Source: Arthrobacter sp. zg-Y820
GTDB taxonomy: Bacteria > Actinomycetota > Actinomycetes > Actinomycetales > Micrococcaceae
NCBI RefSeq assembly: GCF_030142155.1
Contig: NZ_CP126247.1
Span: 1,116,001 to 1,180,000, forward strand
Length of the DNA stretch: 64,000 bases
Direction: 5' to 3'
This document shows positions 57,196-64,000 of this stretch, in pieces. The translations under genes and the position numbers were made by a program. Positions within the stretch are counted from its first letter, which is position 1. Every line of letters begins with the position of its first letter. Below the pieces are notes generated by a model. The model made no database searches, was not told the DNA's origin, and saw only the letters and a program-made list of their open reading frames with translations.

Positions 57196-60100
57196 ATGAG
57201 CACTGAGCAGACAACCCGTTCCCGCCAGCTACGCCGCGTCAGGAACGGAAGCCGACGGTTCCACTCTCGGAGCCTCCTGGTTTTCCTGCTAGGCCTGGCG
57301 ATGTTGCCGCTGGGGCTGCCCGCGCAGGCCGCCCCGGATCCCGGGCCTGTTCTGGGTGCGCCTCCTGCCGACGCGACGAATACGGACATCGTGGTCACCT
57401 CGCTGGGTGCCGGGAGAAACGTTTCGGGAGGGTTGCCGCCCCTGGGGCAAACCTGGCCCATTGACGCCTATCCCGCCGGTGTGCCGGCCGGGTACCAGAC
57501 GGAAAACGTCAGCTTTGCCGGCATCATCAACACCCAGGACGCCAGCGGCACCACCACCGCCGAGATGTACTGCATCGACCTGCGCACCTCCACTAGGGTG
57601 AGCATCGGTTACGAAAACGGCAGCTGGGATGAATCCAACGTCCCGAATATCGGATACGTCAACCGGATTCTGAATACGTACTACCCGAGCACGAATCTCC
57701 CTGCCGGCGTAAACAACAACACCAAGGCGGCCGCAGTGCAGGCAGCCATCTGGTTCTTCACTGACGGCTACGTGGTCAATCGCACGAGTTCCCTCTACCC
57801 GACCGTCGCTTCCATCGTGAATGCCACCATTGACGCCGGGCCGCTGGAGGAGCCCGACCCGCCGGCCATTGCCATCACACCGCCCACCACCGGAGCACCC
57901 GTGACCGGAGTCGCCGGGCCGCATACGGTGACGTCCGAGGCGGACGAAATTGAAGTGACGGTCGATGAAGGCTTCAGCCTCTACGCGGATGCCGAGGGAA
58001 CGGTTCCGTTGAACAGTCCAGTGCCGAGCGGAACGCAGGTCTGGGTGCGGAGCGATACGGGTGCTACGGGACCGGCAAACCTTACGGCCCGGGCCGCGGT
58101 CACCGTACCCACGGGCAGCGTCTATCTTTACGACGCGGCAACACCGGGGGTGGACAACGCCCAGAAGCTGATCCTGGCGGTTACGCGGGAGCTCAGCTCC
58201 AATGCGACGGCGGCCGCAGCCTTCACCGAAGTGGGCTCCCTGACCGTCACGAAGTCGATCGCCGGTCCGGCCGCCGGCAGCCAGGGCACCGTAGTCATCA
58301 ACATCGACTGCGGCACCGGGAACCAGTTCACCTTCACCATTGACGCGGAGGCCACCGGGACGCAATCGGAGACCTTCAACGACATTCCCGCCGGTTCCAC
58401 CTGCACCGTTACCGAACCGACCACCGGCGCCAGCGACAGCGTCGAAGTGAGCACCATCCTGCCCGGCGCCGTCACGATCGTCTCCGGCACGACGGCGACG
58501 GCGGCAGTAACTGACACCTATACCTTTACGCCGGGAACGCTGGTGGTGACCAAAACCAACACGGGGGAGGCCGCCGGCGCCCAGGGCGCGGTGACGATCT
58601 CCGTCGTCTGCACCCTGAACGGAACCACAGTGCTGGACACCACGGTGACCATTCCGGAGGGAACCATTACCCCGGAAGCGGCCGAATTCCCCGACCTTGA
58701 CGCCGGCACCAGCTGCACGGTGACGGAAACCGTGAACGGTTCAAGCGCCGCCGTGGCCGTCACCGTGACCGGGGAAGGGACCGTAACGGTTCCCGCCGCG
58801 GGCAGCGTTACTGCGGCACTGACCAACGACTACACCTTCACCACCGGAACCCTCGCCGTCCGAAAGGACATCGCCGGAACCGGGGCCGGACGGCAGGGCG
58901 TCGTCACGCTGCAGGTGACCTGCACCGCTTCAGGCGCGACGGTCCTGAACGAGACGGTGACCGTTGCGGCCGGCACCACTGAACCGACCACCGAGGAGTT
59001 CGAGGACCTGCCCGCGGGCGCCAGCTGCACGGTCACCGAGACCGCCGACGGCGCCACCACCGAGGTCAGTGTGGAAACCGTCGTTGATCCTGCGGGTGGA
59101 ACGGTAACGATTCCTGCCGGCGTTGGCGTGGAAGTGGTTTTCACGGACACGTACACGGTGAACCCCGGTGCCCTGACCGTTGACAAGGTGATCGCAGGCC
59201 CGGCAGCCCGGGAGCAGGGTCCCATCACGGTCGAGGTCATCTGCACCGTAGACGGAGTAGAGGTGATACGCCAGGACATCACCATTGAAGCAGGCGCCGG
59301 AGGCACCGTTCCCGGCACGGTCAGCGGAATCCCGGAAGGTGCGAGCTGCGGCGTCACCGAACCCGGAACGGGTGAAACCCCCGCGGTGGGTGTCACCGTG
59401 GAACTGCCCGAAGACGTGACCATAGCCGCTGGGGAAACTGCGGAGGCTAGCGTCATCAACACTTACGAGGTGAATCCCGGCTCCTTGGTCGTCACCAAAG
59501 TTATTGCCGGTGAGGCGGCAGGAAACCAGGAATCCGTGGAGGTCGATGTCCTGTGCACCCTCGACGGGGTGACGGTGTTCGAGGAGGTTTCCCAGGTTCC
59601 GGCCGGGACCACCGAAGACGTGGGCGCGGTGTTCTCGAATATCCCGGCAGGTGCCTCCTGCTCCATTACCGAACCGGTGACCGGGGCCACCGCCGCGGTC
59701 ACCGTGACCACCGAATTGCCCGCTGACATCGAAATTCTCGCCGGCGATACCGTCGACACCACGGTGACGAATACCTACAGCTTCCTTCCGGGTGTCCTGG
59801 TGGTCACCAAGGTCATCACCGGGGCTGCCGCGGGCGAACAGGGTGAAGTCGTCCTGGAAGTCCGGTGCGGCACAGACGGGTCCGCCCTGGACGAGACGGT
59901 AACCATCCCTGGCGGCACCACCGGAGAGGTGACCACCGAGTTTGCGGGCCTTGCCGCCGGCACCGAATGCACCGTTACTGAGACCAGCACGGGTGCCACC
60001 TCAACAGTGGAGGTGGAATCCACGCTGCCCGCACCGGTGACGGTACCGGCCAGTGACACTGTGACGGCTGTGGTCACCAACAGCTACGAATTCGCTGCCC

Positions 60101-60279
60101 AGCCCGCACCCGTTCGTCCCGAGCCGCAGCCCGCCCGTCCCGAGCCGCAGCCCGCCCGTCCGGACCTGCCGGATACCGGTGCCACCTCGGTTGCAGGTCC
60201 TCTGGCCCTGGCTGCCGGGCTGCTCCTAAGCGGGGGACTGGGAATGTACCTCAGCCGCCGTCGGCAGGCAGAGGAGTAA
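57196..60279 (+). CDS. Thioester-domain surface adhesin with six DUF5979 repeats and LPXTG anchor
   Basis: 1027 aa. Signal peptide of about 46 residues (RRFHSRSLLVFLLGL to LPAQA). Thioester domain: C126 in MYCIDL and Q182 in AVQAAIWFF, a Cys-Gln pair that can form an internal thioester for covalent host or surface attachment. Then six DUF5979-type repeats of about 100 residues beginning near 347, 448, 551, 658, 762 and 866, each starting GxLxVxKxxxG and containing a Cys-T-V-T-E motif. A Pro/Arg/Glu stalk leads to LPDTG (991-995), a hydrophobic anchor and RRR tail. Start ATG 57196 follows AGAGGA. It should be exported and joined to peptidoglycan by a class E/A sortase; none is in the window. 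No operon partner. Confidence 0.93.
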   Translation: MSTEQTTRSRQLRRVRNGSRRFHSRSLLVFLLGLAMLPLGLPAQAAPDPGPVLGAPPADATNTDIVVTSLGAGRNVSGGLPPLGQTWPIDAYPAGVPAGYQTENVSFAGIINTQDASGTTTAEMYCIDLRTSTRVSIGYENGSWDESNVPNIGYVNRILNTYYPSTNLPAGVNNNTKAAAVQAAIWFFTDGYVVNRTSSLYPTVASIVNATIDAGPLEEPDPPAIAITPPTTGAPVTGVAGPHTVTSEADEIEVTVDEGFSLYADAEGTVPLNSPVPSGTQVWVRSDTGATGPANLTARAAVTVPTGSVYLYDAATPGVDNAQKLILAVTRELSSNATAAAAFTEVGSLTVTKSIAGPAAGSQGTVVINIDCGTGNQFTFTIDAEATGTQSETFNDIPAGSTCTVTEPTTGASDSVEVSTILPGAVTIVSGTTATAAVTDTYTFTPGTLVVTKTNTGEAAGAQGAVTISVVCTLNGTTVLDTTVTIPEGTITPEAAEFPDLDAGTSCTVTETVNGSSAAVAVTVTGEGTVTVPAAGSVTAALTNDYTFTTGTLAVRKDIAGTGAGRQGVVTLQVTCTASGATVLNETVTVAAGTTEPTTEEFEDLPAGASCTVTETADGATTEVSVETVVDPAGGTVTIPAGVGVEVVFTDTYTVNPGALTVDKVIAGPAAREQGPITVEVICTVDGVEVIRQDITIEAGAGGTVPGTVSGIPEGASCGVTEPGTGETPAVGVTVELPEDVTIAAGETAEASVINTYEVNPGSLVVTKVIAGEAAGNQESVEVDVLCTLDGVTVFEEVSQVPAGTTEDVGAVFSNIPAGASCSITEPVTGATAAVTVTTELPADIEILAGDTVDTTVTNTYSFLPGVLVVTKVITGAAAGEQGEVVLEVRCGTDGSALDETVTIPGGTTGEVTTEFAGLAAGTECTVTETSTGATSTVEVESTLPAPVTVPASDTVTAVVTNSYEFAAQPAPVRPEPQPARPEPQPARPDLPDTGATSVAGPLALAAGLLLSGGLGMYLSRRRQAEE

Positions 60280-60298
60280 CGGATAGGGACACAACAGT

Positions 60299-60340
60299 GG
60301 GGGCGTTCCCCGGCCGGCTTCGGACGGCAGGGACGCCCCC
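60299..60340 (+). terminator. Hairpin after adhesin gene
   Basis: GGGGGCGTTCCC with GGGACGCCCCC, about 19-nt loop; lies ahead of dnaG. Confidence 0.6.
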
Positions 60341-60378
60341 GCTGCTATGCCTCCCGGCGCCGGTTTGGCGGGGAAGAA

Positions 60379-60391
60379 TAGACTGGGTTGC
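60379..60391 (+). promoter_or_regulatory. -10 box of leaderless dnaG transcript
   Basis: TAGACT (60379-60384), 7 bases before ATG 60392, no Shine-Dalgarno. Confidence 0.65.
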
Positions 60392-62467
60392 ATGGCCGGT
60401 TTGATTAAACGCGAAGACATTGACGAAGTACGTTCCCGCACCGACATCAAGGCCGTGATCGACGGCTACGTGACGCTGAAGTCCGCAGGCATCGGCTCCT
60501 ACAAGGGGCTGTGCCCCTTCCACGACGAGCGTTCACCGTCCTTCCACGTCCGGCCGCAGGTGGGCAGCTACCACTGCTTCGGCTGCGGCGAGAGCGGCGA
60601 CGTCATCTCCTTCGTGCAGAAAATGGATCACGGCACGTTCTCCGAAACGGTGGAGAAGCTCGCCGCCCGGCTCGGCTACGAACTGCACTACGAGGACGGC
60701 GGCACCGGACCCCGCCGCGAGGACGTCGGCAAGCGGCAGCGCCTGCTCGACGCCCACAAGATCGCCGCCGAGTTCTTCGCCGCCCAGCTGCGCACCCCCG
60801 GAGCGCAGGCCGCCCGGGACTTCCTGCAGGAACGCGGCTTCGACCCGGCGGCCGCGGCCCACTTCGGCGTCGGCTACGCCCCGCAGGGCTGGGACTCGCT
60901 GCTCAAGCACCTCACCGACAAGGGCTTCACCCGTGACGAGCTCGCCGGCACCGGCATGTTCTCCACCGGCTCGGACGCCTCCCGGTTCTACGACCGCTTC
61001 CGCGGCCGGCTGATCTGGCCCATCCGCGACCTGACCGGCGCCGTGATCGGCTTCGGTGCGCGCAAGCTCTACGAGGACGACCAGGGCCCGAAGTACCTGA
61101 ACACTCCCGAAACGCAGCTCTACAAGAAGTCCCAGGTGCTGTACGGAATCGACCTGGCCAAGCGCTCGATCGCCAAGGACCGGCAGATCGTAGTCGTCGA
61201 AGGCTACACCGACGTGATGGCCTGCCACTTGGCGGGCATCACCACCGCCGTCGCCACCTGCGGCACGGCCTTCGGCGAGGACCACATCAAGATTGCCCGC
61301 CGGCTGCTCTCCGACGACGGCACCGGGGGAGAAGTGATCTTCACCTTCGACGGCGACGCCGCGGGCCAGAAGGCCGCACTGCGCGCCTTTGAGGAGGACC
61401 AGCGCTTCACTGCGCAGACGTACGTGGCGGTGGATCCGGAGGGTATGGATCCCTGTGACATCCGGCAAAAGCACGGCGACTCAGCCGTCGTCGAACTGAT
61501 CCGCTCGCGCCGGCCGCTGTTTGAATTCGCGATCCGCTCCACGCTGCGCAAATTCGATCTGAACACCGTCGAAGGCCGGGTGCAGGCACTGCGCGCCGCA
61601 GCCCCTGTGGTGGCCGAGATCCGCGACCCGGCCATGCGTCCGGCCTACGCCCGCGAGCTCGCCGGCTGGCTGGGGACCGACGTCGACGACGTCACCCGAG
61701 CCGTCGCCGGAGCCGCCAAACGGCTGCGCGAAGGTGCCGCGCACGGCAAATCCGGGCACGGCAAGACCGGGTCCGGGACGGCAGCGCACGACGACGGACG
61801 CGGCTCCCAGCGCGGCTACCGGGACACTGGCCAGCAGGGAAGCCAGGGCCAGCGGGGAGGCCAGCACGGAGGCCGCGGTTCGCAGCAGGAGTCCCGCGGC
61901 GGATACGGGCAGCCGCAGGGAAGCCAGCAGCAGGGCTCGCAGGCCGGTTACCAGCAGCAGGTGCCGGAACCCACTCTCGAGCCGCCGGCGTTCTCCCGGC
62001 CGGACCCGCGGGATCCCGCCGCACGGATGGAACGGCAGGCGCTGGAGGTGGCGCTGCAGCAGCCGGGCCTGCTGGATGAGGGGCAGTGGGAGCGCTTCAA
62101 GGCCGCCCGCTTCTCCGTGCCGGCCTACCTGGCGGTGCACAACGCGATCATTGCCGCCGGCCACGCCGGCACCGCACCGGCGCAGTGGGTGGAACAGGTC
62201 CGCCAGGAGCTGCCTGACACGCTGCGGGATTTCGTCAGCGAGCTCGCGGTGACTCCGCTGCATGCCCGCGACAACGACGCCCTGGCGCGCTACTGCCGGG
62301 ACATCCTGAATCGGCTCTTTGAACTGCAGGTGACCCATTTGAAGGCCGAGAAGCTGGGCCAGCTGCAGCGCCTGGACCCCAACGCCGATCCGGCCCTGTT
62401 CCAACAGCTGAACCGTGACCTGATGGAGCTGGAGATGCAGCGCCGGGCACTGCGGGGGGACCAGTAG
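60392..62467 (+). CDS. dnaG: DNA primase
   Basis: 691 aa. CHC2 zinc finger (CPFHDE, YHCFGCGESGD, about 42-67), catalytic core with TOPRIM (VVVEGYTDVMA, about 271-281, and FDGDAAG), and the C-terminal DnaB-interacting domain (from about 555). A Gly/Gln/Ser-rich low-complexity linker (about 450-545) separates core and C-terminus. Start from the -10 box. Followed by tRNA-Asn. Confidence 0.95.
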   Translation: MAGLIKREDIDEVRSRTDIKAVIDGYVTLKSAGIGSYKGLCPFHDERSPSFHVRPQVGSYHCFGCGESGDVISFVQKMDHGTFSETVEKLAARLGYELHYEDGGTGPRREDVGKRQRLLDAHKIAAEFFAAQLRTPGAQAARDFLQERGFDPAAAAHFGVGYAPQGWDSLLKHLTDKGFTRDELAGTGMFSTGSDASRFYDRFRGRLIWPIRDLTGAVIGFGARKLYEDDQGPKYLNTPETQLYKKSQVLYGIDLAKRSIAKDRQIVVVEGYTDVMACHLAGITTAVATCGTAFGEDHIKIARRLLSDDGTGGEVIFTFDGDAAGQKAALRAFEEDQRFTAQTYVAVDPEGMDPCDIRQKHGDSAVVELIRSRRPLFEFAIRSTLRKFDLNTVEGRVQALRAAAPVVAEIRDPAMRPAYARELAGWLGTDVDDVTRAVAGAAKRLREGAAHGKSGHGKTGSGTAAHDDGRGSQRGYRDTGQQGSQGQRGGQHGGRGSQQESRGGYGQPQGSQQQGSQAGYQQQVPEPTLEPPAFSRPDPRDPAARMERQALEVALQQPGLLDEGQWERFKAARFSVPAYLAVHNAIIAAGHAGTAPAQWVEQVRQELPDTLRDFVSELAVTPLHARDNDALARYCRDILNRLFELQVTHLKAEKLGQLQRLDPNADPALFQQLNRDLMELEMQRRALRGDQ

Positions 62468-62533
62468 GCGCGGCCGCGGGGCGGGAAAAAATCCCCGCCG
62501 GCGCACCGATTTCGCTTCCCTGCGAAACCTCTG

Positions 62534-62552
62534 TAGAGTAGGACACGCGCTT
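62534..62552 (+). promoter_or_regulatory. Promoter of first tRNA-Asn
   Basis: TAGAGT -10 (62534-62539) with TSS expected just before the acceptor stem at 62553; the second tRNA-Asn has a matching TATAGT at 62940-62945 and the same CGCGCTTT leader. Confidence 0.5.
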
Positions 62553-62625
62553 TCCTCCGTAGCTCAATTGGCAGAGCATTCGACTGTTAATCGAAGGGTT
62601 ACTGGTTCAAGTCCAGTCGGAGGAG
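62553..62625 (+). tRNA. tRNA-Asn (GTT), copy 1
   Basis: 73 nt cloverleaf: acceptor TCCTCCG/CGGAGGA, D stem GCTC/GAGC, anticodon loop CTGTTAA (GTT at 62586-62588), T loop TTCAAGT. Discriminator G; no encoded CCA. Followed by a terminator. Confidence 0.96.
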
Positions 62626-62632
62626 CAAAAGA

Positions 62633-62677
62633 ATGAGGCTCTGACTTGGCATTATGCCGGTCAGGGCCTCATTTGTT
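62633..62677 (+). terminator. Terminator after first tRNA-Asn
   Basis: Stem ATGAGGCTCTGAC with GGTCAGGGCCTCAT (imperfect), followed by TTGTTT. Confidence 0.75.
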
Positions 62678-62770
62678 TCCCGGGCCAAGCCCGTCTCGGG
62701 TGCTCATCCGGCGCCGTTCCGGGAGGAATCGACCGTTGTGGGAAATCCCTGCCACTGCGGACCGGCAGCA

Positions 62771-62828
62771 GAATCCCAAAGAGGCGGCAGAAATCCCGAA
62801 GCGGCGGCGGAATCCCGAAGCGGCGGCG
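62771..62828. repeat. 19-20 bp tandem repeat between the tRNA-Asn genes
   Basis: Three units (62771-62789, 62790-62809, 62810-62828) of the type GAATCCCGAAGCGGCGGCG; the 330-bp spacer has no gene. Confidence 0.8.
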
Positions 62829-62939
62829 GAAATTTCAAAACCCGCAGGGACCAGCGTGTGCCGCGGGGCCGCGGAGTGGCGGGCCGAAAGTGAGAGCCTG
62901 AACACATGGAAACCGTGCGCGGGCACTCCGAAAAGCCTG

Positions 62940-62958
62940 TATAGTAGAACTCGCGCTT
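62940..62958 (+). promoter_or_regulatory. Promoter of second tRNA-Asn
   Basis: TATAGT -10 at 62940-62945; the leader is nearly the same as for copy 1. Confidence 0.55.
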
Positions 62959-63031
62959 TCCTCCGTAGCTCAATTGGCAGAGCATTCGACTGTTAATCGA
63001 AGGGTTACTGGTTCAAGTCCAGTCGGAGGAG
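62959..63031 (+). tRNA. tRNA-Asn (GTT), copy 2
   Basis: Same sequence as copy 1 over the entire 73 nt, including the immediate 5' flank; acceptor 62959-62965 / 63024-63030, discriminator G63031. A duplication of the whole tRNA plus leader. Confidence 0.96.
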
Positions 63032-63039
63032 CAAACAGG

Positions 63040-63080
63040 CTCCCCGGCCAGCATCACTGCTGGCCGGGGAGTCTTTTTTT
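63040..63080 (+). terminator. Strong terminator after second tRNA-Asn
   Basis: 13-bp perfect stem CTCCCCGGCCAGC with its complement (63059-63071), then a run of T (63072-63080). Confidence 0.92.
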
Positions 63081-63437
63081 GACCTTTTTCCGGCGGCACG
63101 CCCGGCATCCGAGTGACGTCCGGCACTCCCGTGACACCGCGGAAGCGCGCTGACCGACACGCAGGTGCGGCGCCCGCTGCAGCGATGGCTGCCGCCGTCG
63201 TGCGCCAGGCGCGCCGCCCGGACGCAGCCCGCCGCCGCGAACTGGCGGCGCAGCAACGGCTGGCAGCAGGCCTCCGCCCGCAATCCGGCGCAGGCCTGCT
63301 GTTTCTTTCCAGCCCCTCTTGTCTGCTCCCCGGCTTACGTGTTCCCTCCGCCGCCCGTCGTGCCTAGGGTTATGCGTAGGATTACTAGGTTTGGGGCGGA
63401 ACTTTCAAATAACCAACGAGAGACAGAGGATCCTTCC
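63081..63437. other. Spacer before the transporter gene
   Basis: About 350 bp without a supported gene. A TAGGAT box at 63377-63382 is a possible promoter of the transporter, leaving a leader of about 50 nt. Nothing else is apparent. Confidence 0.5.
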
Positions 63438-64000
63438 ATGGGCGCGAGCCAACCAAGGCCTAATCCGGGCGAGTCCGAGAAGGTGGCCCATCCATTCAAG
63501 GTGATTGCAGTCACCGTTGCGGCGGCTGTGGGCGGTCTGCTCTTCGGCTTTGACACTGCCGTCATCAACGGCGCAGTGGACGCCATTGGCGAAGAATTTA
63601 CGCTTACTCCCGGCGTGCTGGGCTTCACCGTCGCCATCACCCTGCTGGGCTGCGCCGTCGGCGCCTGGTTCGCCGGGCAACTCGCCGACCGCCTGGGCCG
63701 CAAGAAAGTCATGGTCGGCGCCGCGGTGCTGTTCGCCGCCAACTCGATCGGGTCGGCCTACGCCTTCAGCGAGTGGGACCTGATGTGGTGGCGTCTGGTC
63801 GGCGGCCTCGCCATCGGAACCGCGTCGGTGATCGCCCCGGGGTACATTGCCGAAGTCGCGCCCAACAAATGGCGCGGCGCCCTGGGGTCCGTCCAGCAGT
63901 TGGCGATTACCCTGGGCATCTTTGCAGCGCTGCTCTCCGACGCGTTCCTGGCCAATTCTGCCGGCAGCGCCCTGGGCGAGCTGTGGTGGGGGCTGGCCGC
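63438..64000 (+). CDS. Sugar porter family MFS transporter (partial, 3' end off the window)
   Basis: Sugar transporter of the MFS sugar-porter type. Seen: first helices, the motif VGGLLFGFDTAVINGAVDAI at the start, GQLADRLGRKKVMV (the D-R-x-GR-R/K signature) and GTASVIAPGYIAEVAPNKWRGALGS. Family proteins are about 450-500 aa; only the first 187 codons are here. RBS AGAGGA before ATG 63438. Solute probably a hexose or inositol; not decided by sequence. Confidence 0.92.
   Translation, partial: MGASQPRPNPGESEKVAHPFKVIAVTVAAAVGGLLFGFDTAVINGAVDAIGEEFTLTPGVLGFTVAITLLGCAVGAWFAGQLADRLGRKKVMVGAAVLFAANSIGSAYAFSEWDLMWWRLVGGLAIGTASVIAPGYIAEVAPNKWRGALGSVQQLAITLGIFAALLSDAFLANSAGSALGELWWGLA

Overview
The window is high-GC, gene-dense actinobacterial chromosome. 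Gene content (WXG100/type VII secretion, leaderless genes with TANNNT -10 boxes, a SAM-IV riboswitch, gatCAB next to ligA, dus-dgt-dnaG-tRNA-Asn) points to Micrococcaceae, most likely Arthrobacter or a close relative. That assignment is inference from sequence style; no search was run.

Layout. 1-5954 (minus): type VII secretion operon, with small membrane protein, eccD, a MinD-like ATPase and eccC, which runs off the left edge. 6142-8850: a DUF6457 gene and an FdhF/YdeP-type molybdopterin oxidoreductase, lying between the ecc genes and a WXG100 pair (9218-9943). 10120-16939: unknown protein, ligA, inositol-phosphatase-like gene, methyltransferase, DksA-type zinc finger, GNAT, CPT-like kinase. 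17531-20855: gatC-gatA-gatB. 20988-26422: APH-like kinase, FAD oxidoreductase, membrane protein, GH13 enzyme, GNAT. 26467-34197: histidine utilisation: acyP and hutH on minus, hutU, an M20 amidohydrolase, hutF and hutI on plus, with the M20 enzyme where hutG would be expected. 34307-40188: DHFR-like, CPBP protease, GNAT, GH2 enzyme, an AbiEi/DUF559-like gene between direct repeats, VOC protein. 40438-43750: SAM-IV riboswitch, metY, metX, SRPBCC protein. 43844-44932: a lower-GC islet with a tRNA-like gene and a HEPN-type protein. 45097-51596: SGNH hydrolase, esterase, S4 protein, two tandem DMT transporters, glyS, GNAT. 52411-53927: YibE/F-family gene broken by a frameshift. 54609-64000: dus, dgt, a thioester-domain surface adhesin, dnaG, two identical tRNA-Asn genes and the start of a sugar-porter MFS gene.

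Most interesting part. At 43857-43953 there is an RNA that folds as a complete cloverleaf with a UCA anticodon only if a 26-nt insertion in the anticodon loop is removed; the insertion carries seven bases complementary to that loop. One base after its 3' end begins a foreign-looking protein with the HEPN ribonuclease signature RNxxxH. This resembles an RNA-plus-RNase defence or toxin module that I do not recognise from described families. Two further themes are a family of short intergenic repeats around the core GTGCAGAT, in several spacers (about 17.1-17.3, 51.7-51.9, 52.2 and 54.0-54.4 kb), and at least fourteen genes whose -10 box sits exactly 6-7 bases before the start codon, i.e. apparent leaderless transcripts.
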